The notes under the pieces: generated by a model
What the model was told of the DNA's origin: nothing
The model's input: the letters and a program-made list of their open reading frames with translations, nothing else
The model's database searches: none
Program-made: the position numbers and the translations under genes
Shown: positions 7,247 to 16,218 of the stretch, in pieces
How positions within the stretch are numbered: position 1 is the stretch's first letter
Layout: every line of letters starts with the position of its first letter
Origin: Bacteroides sp.
GTDB taxonomy: Bacteria; Bacteroidota; Bacteroidia; Bacteroidales; Bacteroidaceae
DNA length: 50,466 nt
Direction: 5' to 3'
Assembly: GCA_017621035.1 (NCBI GenBank)
Contig: JAGATY010000017.1
Span: forward strand, 1 to 50,466

Positions 7247-7834
7247 TTACAGCTTTGCCAGCTCTCTGTACAACCGTTGCACCGGCAAGCCCATGATGTT
7301 GAAATAACTTCCGCTGATGTTCTCTACGCCGATGAAGCCAATCCACTCTTGCACACCATAGGCACCGGCCTTGTCCATCGGGTGATAATTATCTACGTAG
7401 TAGGCAATCTCTTCCTCAGAAAGGCGGGCGAAGTGTACTTCGGTGCGGGCAGAGAAGCTATGTTGCCAGTCGGTTGTGGTAAGACAAACGCCTGTAAACA
7501 CCTCATGTCTCTTGCCCGACATGGCTTGAATCATGCGGATGGCATCTTCTCGGTCGGTTGGTTTTCCCAAGACACGCCCCTCCAGCCACACGATGGTGTC
7601 GGCCGTAATCATCAGTTCGCCGGGTTGGAGAAGGGTGCGATAAGCGTCGGCCTTCTCTTTGCTGATGTAGAGCGGAATGTCTGCGCCTTGCAGGGTGTCA
7701 GGGTAAGATTCATCGATGTCAGGTAGGGTGCGCACCTCATAGTCAACTCCCAGGCCGGTCAGTAACTCTTTCCGTCGGGGGGAGTTACTGGCCAGAATCA
7801 CTTTGTACTTCTTTAGATTGTCTAGCATACTCAT
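7247..7834 (-). CDS. maf: Maf-like nucleotide pyrophosphatase
   Basis: A 195-residue cytosolic protein with the Maf signature ILASNSPRRKELL near residue 14 and the conserved TADTIVWLEGRVLGKP segment. Maf proteins hydrolyse non-canonical or modified nucleoside triphosphates (dTTP, UTP or m7GTP by subfamily) to the monophosphate plus pyrophosphate. The segment GAYGVQEWIGFIGVENISGSYFNIMGLPV is typical of the C-terminal half. It is the last gene of a minus-strand cluster, 21 bp after the KdsC-like gene. Substrate subfamily is not assigned. Confidence 0.93.
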   Translation of the reverse strand: MSMLDNLKKYKVILASNSPRRKELLTGLGVDYEVRTLPDIDESYPDTLQGADIPLYISKEKADAYRTLLQPGELMITADTIVWLEGRVLGKPTDREDAIRMIQAMSGKRHEVFTGVCLTTTDWQHSFSARTEVHFARLSEEEIAYYVDNYHPMDKAGAYGVQEWIGFIGVENISGSYFNIMGLPVQRLYRELAKL

Positions 7835-7855
7835 ATCTTTCTTTATCGTGACTTG

Positions 7856-8386
7856 TTACCATCCGAAGGCTTTCTCGTTGGCCAGCCACAAACCATTCAC
7901 TTTCAGGTATTGTTCCACTATGTCGCGCCCGCATCCGTAACCACCTTCGGCATGGGAGATATACTTGGAAATGGCTTTTACCTCGGGTACGGCATCCCTC
8001 GGACAACAAGGAAGACCGCACAGACGCATCACTTCCAGGTCGGGAATGTCGTCACCCACGTAGAGAATCTCTTCATTGGAGAGGCCATGACGGGCACAAA
8101 AGTCGTGGTAATCTTTTATTTTAATGGAGGAGCCGATATAGATATCCTCGGCCGGAATACCTAGTGAAAGGAAGCGTTTGCGCACCGCTTCTGTCTTGGC
8201 TCCGGTAATGATGCCCAGGCGCACACCTTGCTTGGCGGCCAGATGAATGGCATAACCGTCTTTGATGTTTACCGTACGCATCGGTTCTCCCTCTATGCTC
8301 ATGGGGATGACATTAGCACTAAGCACGCCGTCCACATCGAAAAGCAGTGCTTTTATCTTCTTCAAGTCGTAATTGATGGTGCTCAT
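7856..8386 (-). CDS. KdsC-type HAD phosphatase
   Basis: A 176-residue HAD-superfamily protein with motif [11 protein letters not shown] (residues about 14-23), a Thr in [11 protein letters not shown], and motif IV in [12 protein letters not shown]. The capless short form and the [34 protein letters not shown] tail match KdsC, which dephosphorylates Kdo-8-phosphate to Kdo for lipid A-core synthesis. A KdsA homologue, catalysing the preceding step, lies at 42894, so the pathway is present. The gene sits between a DUF2520 protein and Maf in one cluster. A related sugar-phosphate phosphatase remains possible. Confidence 0.85.
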   Translation of the reverse strand: MSTINYDLKKIKALLFDVDGVLSANVIPMSIEGEPMRTVNIKDGYAIHLAAKQGVRLGIITGAKTEAVRKRFLSLGIPAEDIYIGSSIKIKDYHDFCARHGLSNEEILYVGDDIPDLEVMRLCGLPCCPRDAVPEVKAISKYISHAEGGYGCGRDIVEQYLKVNGLWLANEKAFGW

Positions 8387-8421
8387 TGTTGTGTATGATT
8401 TAAGTTTGATGATTGCTAAGT

Positions 8422-9249
8422 TTAAGACTTGCGAGAGGCTGGTTCGGAAGATGACGAGCGTGCCATCTGATGAATACTCTCACTCAAGGCTTTGTAAAGG
8501 GATTGAAGATGCGGTTCGTCGGCCAGCATCTGCAAGTGCTTTTCCATGACGTTTACATCGTTGCGCACGGCCGGGCCGGTTTGTGCTTGCCGAGGGTCTA
8601 ACTGGTGCACCTTGCGAGCCGTTTCGTCAATCAGCGAAAGCATGGATGAAAAGGGAAGGTTGTATTTCTCCAGCAATCCGGCACTCAGGGCATACATGTG
8701 ATTGGCAAAGTTACTACAGAACACGGCGGCCAGGTGAAGAGAGCGACGTTGCTCAGAGTCAGCTTCGTAGACATGGTTTGTCAGCTCTCCGGCCACTTCT
8801 TTCAAGAGGCAGACATCGTCAGCGCAACGAGCCTCGACAAAGAGAGGTATCTCGCTGAAGCATACGTCGCGTTGCTTACTGAACGTCTGCATGGGGTAGA
8901 ATACTCCGTAACGGTCGGCACCGTGCTCCTCCCAAATGTTCATCGGGATACTGCCTGCCGTGTGTACCCACAACGACTCTTCCCTACCCTTCAGCAGTGA
9001 AGGAATCAGTTCGGGCAATACGGCATCCTTCAGGGCTACGATGTACAGGCCGGCTTCGGTAGTCAGGCCATCAATCTCTGTCACAGGTTCGGCCTGCAAG
9101 AGTTCGGCCAGTTGGGTGGCACTCTCATTCGTGCGACTATAAACCTGCACAATGGTATAGCCCGCCTGCTTGAGAGCTTTGCCCAAATGGGTAGCCAAGT
9201 TGCCTGCACCTACAAGTACAATGGGGAGAGAATGGGTGAGCTCTTTCAT
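8422..9249 (-). CDS. Rossmann-fold DUF2520 dehydrogenase-like protein
   Basis: I start this 275-residue protein at the ATG at 9249 ([20 protein letters not shown]); a longer reading would overlap the upstream gene. The N-terminus has the dinucleotide motif [11 protein letters not shown]. The C-terminal half carries the helical DUF2520 domain ([20 protein letters not shown], then [15 protein letters not shown]), an arrangement related to NADP-dependent ketopantoate or pyrroline-carboxylate reductases. The reaction is unknown. It follows the membrane-protein gene by 7 bp and precedes the KdsC-like gene. Confidence 0.8.
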   Translation of the reverse strand: MKELTHSLPIVLVGAGNLATHLGKALKQAGYTIVQVYSRTNESATQLAELLQAEPVTEIDGLTTEAGLYIVALKDAVLPELIPSLLKGREESLWVHTAGSIPMNIWEEHGADRYGVFYPMQTFSKQRDVCFSEIPLFVEARCADDVCLLKEVAGELTNHVYEADSEQRRSLHLAAVFCSNFANHMYALSAGLLEKYNLPFSSMLSLIDETARKVHQLDPRQAQTGPAVRNDVNVMEKHLQMLADEPHLQSLYKALSESIHQMARSSSSEPASRKS

Positions 9250-9256
9250 GGTAGCC

Positions 9257-9586
9257 TCATCTTGTTGCCAACCAATAGAGTATGATGCCCAACACCAGTA
9301 AGGCAATGGGCAACAGATAGGCCGACATGGTTCCTATCAATGCAGATATCAAACCGAAGTTCAGAATGAGCCACAACCCGATGAGGACTAAGCCAACCGA
9401 CTTGTCGTGTTTGAACAACAGGAAGATAATAGCTGTATAAAGCAGGAAGTTGTCTTTGTTCATCACCCACGGAAGGCCGATGGAAGCAAAGTGAATCAAC
9501 TTATCTGCCAGGTATAAGATGCCGAAAACAATCAGCGTGATAGCGGTTGCCTTGTACGTGTCGCGATTATTGTTTGCCTTTGCCAC
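9257..9586 (-). CDS. Small multi-pass membrane protein
   Basis: A 109-residue protein I do not recognise with confidence. After a polar N-terminus (MAKANNNRDTYK) it has about four hydrophobic segments, roughly residues 13-30, 45-58, 64-80 and 86-106, so it is an inner-membrane protein. It is coupled to its neighbours: it starts 2 bp after the nitroreductase stop codon and ends 7 bp before the DUF2520 start. It has a general resemblance to the LiaF/TM1-type small membrane domain of Bacteroidetes, but no clear catalytic residue. Confidence 0.75.
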   Translation of the reverse strand: MAKANNNRDTYKATAITLIVFGILYLADKLIHFASIGLPWVMNKDNFLLYTAIIFLLFKHDKSVGLVLIGLWLILNFGLISALIGTMSAYLLPIALLVLGIILYWLATR

Positions 9587-9588
9587 AG

Positions 9589-10125
9589 TTACTCTCCTCC
9601 GTATTTATTGAGATGAATCTTCTCCCACTGGAGATGCTCTTCGTTGAAAGGTTTACGCTCCATGCCCTTATGACCAATGGCAATCACGCTCAACACTTGG
9701 AGCTGCAAGGGGAGTTCCAGTACATCGTGCACATAATCATTGCTGGGAATACCGCTTACCGTCAGACGTTCGCGCACCTGAACCCAACAGCTTCCCAAAC
9801 CCAGGTCTTCGGCTTGCAATTGAAGGTAGATGGAAGCGATGGCAGCATCTTCAATCCAAACGTCGCTTGCTAACGGATCGGCCGTCACTACCACAGCCAG
9901 AGCGGCATCGGCAATAAACTGAGAAGCCTGCTCCTTACAGAGTGAAAGCTTCTTCAACACTTCTTTATCATCTACTACCACAAACTGCCAAGCATTGCTT
10001 CTCTTGGAAGTTGGTGCCATCAGTGCAGCTTTCAGCAGGCTTACCACCTCTTCCTGAGTCAGTTCCTCGTCAGTAAACTTACGCATGCTGCGGCGATTCT
10101 TAATCAATTCACTAAAACTTTCCAT
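9589..10125 (-). CDS. Nitroreductase family FMN protein
   Basis: A 178-residue protein beginning MESFSELIKNRRSMRKFTDE, the FMN-phosphate-binding RRSxRxF motif of the nitroreductase family. APTSKRSNAWQFVVVDD and GLGSCWVQVRER are also typical. Members use NAD(P)H to reduce nitro compounds, quinones or flavins; the physiological substrate here cannot be told. It is the first gene of a five-gene minus-strand cluster ending with Maf, with a -7 box at 10148. The short length fits the subgroup without extended C-terminal arms. Confidence 0.9.
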   Translation of the reverse strand: MESFSELIKNRRSMRKFTDEELTQEEVVSLLKAALMAPTSKRSNAWQFVVVDDKEVLKKLSLCKEQASQFIADAALAVVVTADPLASDVWIEDAAIASIYLQLQAEDLGLGSCWVQVRERLTVSGIPSNDYVHDVLELPLQLQVLSVIAIGHKGMERKPFNEEHLQWEKIHLNKYGGE

Positions 10126-10147
10126 AATCTTTTAGTTTATTAGGGGA

Positions 10148-10155
10148 CAAAGATA
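10148..10155 (-). promoter_or_regulatory. -7 box of the nitroreductase-Maf cluster
   Basis: Minus-strand TATCTTTG, 22 bp before the nitroreductase start codon. No clear -33 box was found. Confidence 0.55.
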
Positions 10156-10265
10156 GAGAAAAGATACGAAAGTGAATACGAAGCAAGAAATATTTCAAAA
10201 GCGATAGAAATAGAACTCTTTTGGATTTTCTGAATCAAATATTCTCCTATCTCCAATAAAATAAA

Positions 10266-10273
10266 TAACTTTG
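10266..10273 (+). promoter_or_regulatory. -7 box TAACTTTG before the DUF4062 remnant
   Basis: An exact TAnnTTTG match about 71 bp before the start codon. It suggests that the remnant may still be transcribed together with the gene behind it. Confidence 0.5.
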
Positions 10274-10343
10274 CGATAGTTCAATCCAATATTTTTAATG
10301 AGTGCAGATAAAACATCTTTAAATCATTGCAACCTGATATCGT

Positions 10344-10721
10344 ATGAAACGAATAAGAATATTTATAAGCAGTGTGCAAAGTGAATTTGCAAAAGAACGG
10401 GCAATGCTTTGTCAGTACATTAGAACAGATGCTTTGCTGGGTAAGTTCTTTGAACCATTCATTTTTGAAGAAGTTCCGGCAAATGAAAGCGATCCAAAGT
10501 GTTCCAGAGATGTACCAGAGGCGTACCAGAGCGTGCCAGAGCAACTGATTGAACTCATAAAGAAGAACTCCTCTATATCAAGAGCCACACTTTCTAAACA
10601 GTTGAAGATTAGCGAAAGACAAGTAAGAAAAATAATAGAACAGTTACGCAACAGTGGGCAATTAACCCGTGAAGGGGGTGATTATAATGGAAAATGGGTG
10701 ATTCATGAAATAGAACGCTAA
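10344..10721 (+). pseudogene. Internally deleted DUF4062 / HTH protein remnant
   Basis: A 125-residue ORF. Its first about 47 residues (MKRIRIFISSVQSEFAKERA, then FFEPFIFEEVPA) match the start of DUF4062 proteins. Its last about 60 (LIELIKKNSSISRATLSKQL, ISERQVRKIIEQLRNSGQL, then WVI) match the C-terminal winged helix that such proteins carry after an AlbA_2 ATP-binding domain. Full-length relatives are several hundred residues, so most of DUF4062 and the AlbA_2 domain are missing. The joint lies near a hinge where the DNA word ACCAGAG or a variant recurs three times (about 10508-10540), which could have favoured the deletion. The frame is open, so a short product could still be made. Confidence 0.7.
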
Positions 10722-10738
10722 CCAATATTTTGCACGCA

Positions 10739-11722
10739 ATGGCACTGAAACTCACTACATACGTCCGAGGGAGTGAGGTTCCTGAGTTACCGGGAAGCAA
10801 TACTTTTCACTCTACCGAACTGTTTCACGTCTACGAAGCAACGCCGGGATACACTCCTGTACTGATTGTTGCCAGCCAAGACGGGAAGCCGGTTGCCAAG
10901 TTACTGGCGGCCATACGCAAGAGTGTCCGTATGTTTCCGCCCGGCATCATCAAGCGATGTGAGGTGTATGGTAGTGGAGAATACTTTGATTCCGAGATTG
11001 ACAAGGAGACTCTCTTCCAGGAAATGCTCCAACGACTGACGGAAGAAGTGTTACAACATTGCTTCTTGATTGAGTTTCGAAACCTGGAAAACAACATGAC
11101 AGGTTACAAAGCTTTCTGTGCCAACCGTTACTTTCCCATCACTTGGTTGCGGGTAAGGAACTCTCTGCACGGTACTGTAGCTTATGATAGTCGGTTCAGT
11201 CCCTCGCGCATCCGGCAGATTAAGAAGGGATTAAAGGCAGGAGCTGAAGTACGGGAAGCAAGTTCGGAGGAAGAAATCAGGCAGTTTGCCCAGATGTTAC
11301 ACCGTGTTTACTCCTCCAAAATACGACGCCACTTCCCCAGCATTGCCTTCTTTATGCAACTGGAAAAGCATTTCCTGGAGCAACGGATGGGGAAAATCTT
11401 TATCGTTTACTACAAGGGAAAGATTATCGGAGGCAGTGTTTGTGTATATTCCGGTAAGGATGCCTACCTTTGGTTCTCCGGCGGAATGCGTAAAACATAT
11501 GCCCGCCAATACCCCGGCATCTTAGCCGTATGGAAGGCTTTGGACGACGCAACTCGTCAGGGATTCGAACATTTGGAGTTTATGGATGTGGGACTTCCCT
11601 TTCAGAAGCACGGCTATCGTGACTTTGTACTTCGCTTTGGTGGTAAACAAATCAGTACCCGTCGTTGGTTTCGCTTCCGTTGGGAGTGGCTCAACAAGCT
11701 ACTGATAAGGGTTTACAAATAA
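10739..11722 (+). CDS. FemAB/GNAT-like acyltransferase
   Basis: A 327-residue soluble protein starting at the ATG at 10739; an in-frame TTG at 10730 is the alternative. It has two acetyltransferase-like halves, the FemAB arrangement. The second (from about residue 165) shows SPSRIRQIKKGLKAGAEVRE, FIVYYKGKIIGGSVCVY, LWFSGGMRKTYARQYPG and LEFMDVGLPF, resembling FemAB proteins that transfer amino acids or acyl groups. Bacteroides normally lack interpeptide bridges, so the substrate is unclear. It follows the DUF4062 remnant by 17 bp and is terminated by the hairpin at 11786-11825. Confidence 0.75.
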   Translation: MALKLTTYVRGSEVPELPGSNTFHSTELFHVYEATPGYTPVLIVASQDGKPVAKLLAAIRKSVRMFPPGIIKRCEVYGSGEYFDSEIDKETLFQEMLQRLTEEVLQHCFLIEFRNLENNMTGYKAFCANRYFPITWLRVRNSLHGTVAYDSRFSPSRIRQIKKGLKAGAEVREASSEEEIRQFAQMLHRVYSSKIRRHFPSIAFFMQLEKHFLEQRMGKIFIVYYKGKIIGGSVCVYSGKDAYLWFSGGMRKTYARQYPGILAVWKALDDATRQGFEHLEFMDVGLPFQKHGYRDFVLRFGGKQISTRRWFRFRWEWLNKLLIRVYK

Positions 11723-11743
11723 ACACCACGCACTTTTCACCGG

Positions 11744-11825
11744 AAGAGCACGCTGTTACAACCCAAAGAGCACGCAGTTATAAAGAAAAGAGCACGCAGT
11801 TACAACCGTAAATGCGTGCTCTTTT
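11744..11825. terminator. Terminator with three tandem 22-bp left arms
   Basis: The word AAGAGCACGC starts at 11744, 11766 and 11788, exactly 22 bp apart. The last copy pairs over 13 bp (11786-11798) with the right arm at 11813-11825, ending in TTTT. Any of the three left arms could pair with the single right arm. It lies between two convergent genes and can serve both. Confidence 0.75.
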
Positions 11826-11844
11826 GTCAGGTATCAATCGTATA

Positions 11845-14784
11845 TCAGAGAACAACGTAGACTACAAAGCTATGAGCCGGAACGTTAACCGTTGCGCCTA
11901 CGGTTTCGGTTTCACCCGTCATGTAGTTAGTCCAGGTTCCTTCCAAACCGCTCTTAGGCAGACTGACAGCCTTGGTGTCATGGGTGAAGTTACCCAGTAC
12001 CATCAACTTCTTACCGGTTACACTCTCAGAGTAGAGTGAGCGACCTTCCAGCCAGTTACCGGTTTCCACCTGTGTTGTTGAGTTCCAATTGTGGGTAACG
12101 TTAGAGACATTCCAACTGAAGGTTGCTTCGTCGAACAGTTCCGGATAGCCGTTACGCAGCTGCATCAACTTGCAATAAGTGTCATACAAACCCTTGCGGT
12201 CGGCATTATCAAAGTACTCCCAGCGGATGGGCTTCCGGTCTGTACGATGTTCTTCACCATTAACGACCTCGCCTGAAGAGTTAGCATTGATGGAGACATC
12301 GTAGCCCAGTTCACCAAATTGCCATATCATCTTCGGGCCTGGAACGGTGAGGAAGAAGGCGGTATTTACGGCCAATTGCTTCATGCGGGTAGTAAGGTTG
12401 GTCTGCATGTCGTAGTGCCCCCACATAACTTGCTTGTAACCCATGCGTTCTTCATCGTGACTCTCCATGAATCCTACCCAGTTTGGAGTGCTTCTGTACA
12501 TGCTTGCAAAGGAACTGTTTTCACCCCAAGCCATGGCCGACTGGCAATATGCGTTATTCAGGTTGTTCCACATATGGAGACCGTCTGCAGCCAACTCTTT
12601 TTCTTCAGCGTCGGCACAGAAGTGTTCAAGCACAACAAAAGCATCTGCTTTCACCGCTTTGATGGCAGCATTGTAGTCCTTCAAGATGGCAATACGGCTG
12701 GCATCATAAGCACTATTATCGGCAGAGGCAGACTTTCCTGCGTTTTGTGTAAAGCCCTTAGTGAGGTCGAAACGGAAACCATCCAGCTTATATTCTGTCA
12801 GCAAGAACTGCAAATTGCGCTTTACAAACTTGCGGACAAGCTCACTTTCATGGTTGAAGTCGTGGAACACACTGTACGGGTGAGGGGCATCGACGTTGAA
12901 CCAGGGGTTGTTCTTAGCCGTCTTGTTGTTGGCACTGTCCCAATAGAGCTTGGCAAAGGGGTGTGCACCGGTGGCATGGTTATACACAACGTCCAGGATT
13001 ACAGCGATACCATTCTGGTGGCAGATGTCGATAAATTCCTTATACATCTTCTTGGTACCATAGGCCTTATCCATAGCGAAGAAGAAGCAAGGGTTATATC
13101 CCCAGCTATCGTTACCGTCGAACTCTTGTGTCGGCATCAGCTCAATGGCATTCACGCCCATGGCCTTAAGGTAATCCAGCTTAGCCAACGCACCGTTCAA
13201 GTCGCCCGATTTGGTAAAGTCACGCAGGTGCATTTCGTAGATGACCAGATTGTTGGGTTCGGCTATGGTGAAGTCTGACACCTTCCAAGCGTACTCATCT
13301 TCCTGAATTTGGAAGGTTGAAACCACACCCTTGGCACCTTCGGGATAGGTCAGATTGCCGGGATAAGTGGAAGAAGATATCCACTTGTCGTTGTCCGGGT
13401 CGAAGATTTTCTCGGTATAAGGGTCGGCCAGACGCATGGAACCATCCTCTTTGGTGCCCACATAGTACTGGAATGCAACCTCGTCGGTGGAGCTGAGATT
13501 GGTCAACGTAATCCACCAGCATCCGGCAGCATCGTCGCGATACATCTGCGATTGTCCGTTCTCATCGTTGCTCAATGTCCATTTATTGAAGTCACCCACC
13601 ACGTAAGCGTAATCCTTATGGTTGCCATTGAGGTCCTTATCATAGAGCACGAGGGTTACTGTTGAGTTGTCGATGATGTTGATACCCTCCACTACACCGG
13701 CAGGCATGGTGGCATACTTGATGGCAGCAGGCTCGAATGCCTTGTACTTATCATCCTTCACGGTGATGAAGAGGTCGGCTGTTTGTGATTGTGCATCGGC
13801 ACTACGAATCACCACACCTATCTTATTTATAGCCATCTCTCCGCTGGCAAACCACTCGCGAACGGTGGGTGTGAGGTCGAGGCTCCAGGTGTTGTCGCCC
13901 AAGTTGGTCATCTTGAACTTATCTTCGTTTTGTCCCCATGTGGTAATTACATGCTCCCAAGCATCTTCTGTACCGGCACCAATGTGCACATAAAGGGCAC
14001 TTTGGCCGTAGATTTTCTCACCGTTGGTTACTTTGTAGACGATTTTCAGTGCCTCATCTGCGTTGGCTTCGCTCGGAATGGTGGAGAGTCCGGCCGGCAA
14101 CGAAGAGGCGAGACCTTGCTGAGTGATGGTGATGGTCTCTTTCAACGTACCACTCTTAATGATGACTTTAGCCTCGCGAGCCGCCAGTTCCTGGTTGGCA
14201 GCCACGTTCAAAACTACCTCTGTTTCAGTCAGTGCACGGGTATTGACTTGGGTCAGCCAAGCAGCTGCTTCCTTATCAATCTCCACTTCAAAGGCCAAGT
14301 TATGCTTTACCACCAGCTTCACTTCGCCACCTTCGGCACTCACGCTGAAGCTGTTTTTGGTCAGCGTAAGGGCATCTTCCGGCTTTTGTGTAACCTTGAA
14401 AGAGAGGGTTTTGGTACCACAAATGATGGAAACTTCGGCCGAGCGAGTATCTCCGGTACTGTTTTTCTCGGTAGAGATGGTCACCGTATGGTTTCCGGCC
14501 TTACCCGATTGCGGTTCTACTTTGCACCACGATGCGGCTCTGGTGGCCGTTTCGCTAACTACCGCCTTCCAAGCATTGCTTGTTTCAAAGCTGAATGACT
14601 GGGTGGTGGTTGCCGTACCATCGAAGTGCATGCCTTCGGTTATCAGATTCTGGTCTGCATCCGAAAGCTCGATGCTGTCGGGCAGAGGTTCGTCGTCACT
14701 ACTACAAGCCGTGAATGCTCCCAGCAGTGTCACACACATTAAATAGAAAAAGAAAGGGAATTTACGTACATTCATTATGCGCAT
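11845..14784 (-). CDS. Secreted GH13 alpha-amylase/pullulanase-like lipoprotein
   Basis: A 979-residue lipoprotein: the N-terminal signal ends in GAFTACSSDDEPLP, whose Cys and following acidic residues suggest outer-membrane, surface-exposed placement. Two BACON-type beta-sandwich domains follow (about 40-135 and 140-225), then starch-binding and N-terminal GH13-associated beta domains. The catalytic barrel starts near residue 520 (LVIYEMHLRDFTKSG). GH13 motifs are ILDVVYNHATG, GFRFDLTKG (nucleophile Asp), VVLEHFC (acid/base Glu) and FMESHDEER (third acid). It should cleave alpha-glucan linkages of starch or pullulan. No SusC/SusD genes are adjacent. MNVRKF at 14775 is an alternative start. 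Confidence 0.9.
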   Translation of the reverse strand: MRIMNVRKFPFFFYLMCVTLLGAFTACSSDDEPLPDSIELSDADQNLITEGMHFDGTATTTQSFSFETSNAWKAVVSETATRAASWCKVEPQSGKAGNHTVTISTEKNSTGDTRSAEVSIICGTKTLSFKVTQKPEDALTLTKNSFSVSAEGGEVKLVVKHNLAFEVEIDKEAAAWLTQVNTRALTETEVVLNVAANQELAAREAKVIIKSGTLKETITITQQGLASSLPAGLSTIPSEANADEALKIVYKVTNGEKIYGQSALYVHIGAGTEDAWEHVITTWGQNEDKFKMTNLGDNTWSLDLTPTVREWFASGEMAINKIGVVIRSADAQSQTADLFITVKDDKYKAFEPAAIKYATMPAGVVEGINIIDNSTVTLVLYDKDLNGNHKDYAYVVGDFNKWTLSNDENGQSQMYRDDAAGCWWITLTNLSSTDEVAFQYYVGTKEDGSMRLADPYTEKIFDPDNDKWISSSTYPGNLTYPEGAKGVVSTFQIQEDEYAWKVSDFTIAEPNNLVIYEMHLRDFTKSGDLNGALAKLDYLKAMGVNAIELMPTQEFDGNDSWGYNPCFFFAMDKAYGTKKMYKEFIDICHQNGIAVILDVVYNHATGAHPFAKLYWDSANNKTAKNNPWFNVDAPHPYSVFHDFNHESELVRKFVKRNLQFLLTEYKLDGFRFDLTKGFTQNAGKSASADNSAYDASRIAILKDYNAAIKAVKADAFVVLEHFCADAEEKELAADGLHMWNNLNNAYCQSAMAWGENSSFASMYRSTPNWVGFMESHDEERMGYKQVMWGHYDMQTNLTTRMKQLAVNTAFFLTVPGPKMIWQFGELGYDVSINANSSGEVVNGEEHRTDRKPIRWEYFDNADRKGLYDTYCKLMQLRNGYPELFDEATFSWNVSNVTHNWNSTTQVETGNWLEGRSLYSESVTGKKLMVLGNFTHDTKAVSLPKSGLEGTWTNYMTGETETVGATVNVPAHSFVVYVVL

Positions 14785-14813
14785 AATATTTGATTAAAGT
14801 TATACAAACATCG

Positions 14814-14821
14814 CAAAGGTA
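14814..14821 (-). promoter_or_regulatory. -7 box of the GH13 gene (TACCTTTG)
   Basis: Minus-strand TAnnTTTG match about 30 bp before the start codon. Confidence 0.55.
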
Positions 14822-14981
14822 GCGCAATTTGTCTAGAGGGGAAACAGCTAAAGGAAGAAAAGCAAAGATAAAGTACTCGAAAACGTTTGCAACCCAACAG
14901 ATTCCATCCTCACCCACTCCACTTGGCACTTGAATTTCAAGACCGGATGTAAACCTCTTCTCACTTCTCTTGAAAACTCTT

Positions 14982-15016
14982 CTTAACGTCAGTTCGACTT
15001 ATGGCCTGAAAGACCA
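14982..15016. repeat. Partial copy of the long-hairpin repeat
   Basis: The stretch TTAACGTCAGTTCG, then TGGCCTGAAAGACC, matches the left end of the hairpin element at 49572-49604 with a few mismatches. Only this end is recognisable here. Confidence 0.6.
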
Positions 15017-15099
15017 TCTAGCAAATTCAGGTTTCTGATTCTTTTCCATATCCCTTCTCATCCCTCATGAAATCACCACTCATCCCCACCCCCTCCAGA

Positions 15100-15170
15100 A
15101 GTGTTCCTAGGTCATATAACGACCGATGAAAAGAAGAAAGGCTTTCTTCTTTCAGATAAAAGCCTTACTT
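15100..15170. repeat. Dispersed element B, copy 1 (one clear unit)
   Basis: It contains GTGTTCCTAGGTCATATAAC, one copy of the palindrome AAGAAAGGCTTTCTT at 15134, then CTTTCAG and AAAGCCTTACTT. The second copy (21383-21500) is inverted and has three palindromes. The distance between the shared CCTAGG and CTTTCAG marks is 43 bp here and 87 bp there, a difference of exactly two 22-bp units. The rest of the gap 14785-15353 shows no gene. Confidence 0.85.
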
Positions 15171-15321
15171 GTTTTCAACAAACGTAATTTGATGTGGAAT
15201 GAGTGGGCAAATGGGGACGGATGAGTGGGCAACCGAAAGGGCATGAGAAGATGCTTCGGGAAGAATGAAGTGCCAACAAGAAAGGTGGGCACAGGGGAAC
15301 GGAAGATTGAGAAAATCTTGC

Positions 15322-15329
15322 TAACTTTG
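15322..15329 (+). promoter_or_regulatory. -7 box of mazG (TAACTTTG)
   Basis: An exact TAnnTTTG match 24 bp before the chosen ATG at 15354, which supports that start over the longer open frame. Confidence 0.6.
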
Positions 15330-15353
15330 CCTGCAATTAAAAAGAAACAACTT

Positions 15354-16142
15354 ATGCATAGTAGAGAAGAAAAACTGGAAGCCTTCGGGCGTTTCCTCGA
15401 TGTACTGGACGAGTTACGCGAAAAGTGTCCGTGGGACCGCAAGCAAACCAACGAGAGTCTGCGTCCCAACACCATAGAAGAGACTTACGAGCTGTGTGAT
15501 GCACTGATTCGTAACGATAAAAAGGAGATTTGTAAGGAGTTAGGCGACGTGTTACTGCACGTGGCATTCTATGCCAAAATAGGAAGTGAGACGGGTGACT
15601 TCGACATGAAGGACGTATGTGACCGGCTTTGTGACAAGCTCATCTTCCGACACCCTCACGTATTTGGAGACACAGTGGCCGAAACAGCCGGACAAGTATC
15701 GCAAAACTGGGAGCAACTGAAACTGAAAGAGAAGGACGGAAACAAGAGCGTACTGAGTGGAGTACCGGCCTCGCTGCCCTCACTCATCAAGGCTTATCGC
15801 ATTCAGGACAAGGCACGCAACGTGGGCTTCGACTGGGAAGAGCGTACTCAGGTGTGGGATAAGGTGAAGGAAGAGATTGCCGAATTTCAGGCCGAAGTGG
15901 AGCACATGGATCAAAAGAAAGCGGAAGAAGAGTTTGGCGATGTGATGTTCAGCCTCATCAATGCAGCCCGTCTTTATAAAATCAATCCGGACAATGCGCT
16001 GGAACATACCAACCAGAAGTTCATTCGTCGCTTCAACTATGTGGAGGAGCACAGCATCCGTCAGGGGAAAAACCTGCAGGAAATGACGCTGGAAGAGATG
16101 GACAAACTATGGAACGAAGCTAAACAGCTGGAGAAAGAGTAA
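15354..16142 (+). CDS. mazG: Nucleoside triphosphate pyrophosphohydrolase MazG
   Basis: A 262-residue protein with two tandem MazG domains. The first begins LDVLDELREKCPWDRKQTNE and contains EETYELCDAL and ELGDVLLHVAF, giving the ExxE...ExxD magnesium site. The second contains WDKVKEEIAEFQAEV and EEFGDVMFSLINAAR. MazG hydrolyses NTPs and dNTPs to monophosphate and pyrophosphate, cleaning the pool or lowering ppGpp during starvation. I start at 15354 because a -7 box at 15322 would lie inside the longer frame. The gene ends in a strong shared terminator. Confidence 0.95.
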   Translation: MHSREEKLEAFGRFLDVLDELREKCPWDRKQTNESLRPNTIEETYELCDALIRNDKKEICKELGDVLLHVAFYAKIGSETGDFDMKDVCDRLCDKLIFRHPHVFGDTVAETAGQVSQNWEQLKLKEKDGNKSVLSGVPASLPSLIKAYRIQDKARNVGFDWEERTQVWDKVKEEIAEFQAEVEHMDQKKAEEEFGDVMFSLINAARLYKINPDNALEHTNQKFIRRFNYVEEHSIRQGKNLQEMTLEEMDKLWNEAKQLEKE

Positions 16143-16165
16143 TCAGCGGCAGACGTAAAAATACA

Positions 16166-16202
16166 AAAAGGGGAAACATGCAACGGACATGTTTCCCCTT
16201 TT
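16166..16202. terminator. Bidirectional terminator, mazG / Spy-like gene
   Basis: Perfect 15-bp arms at 16166-16180 and 16188-16202 enclose a 7-nt loop, with T-rich sequence on both strands. It lies between two convergent genes. Confidence 0.85.
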
Positions 16203-16218
16203 CAGTTACTTATTATCG

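Noticed and set aside
11845-14784. A complete starch-utilisation locus
   Set aside because: Only the GH13 lipoprotein is present; no SusC/SusD-like genes, regulator or other glycoside hydrolases are adjacent.
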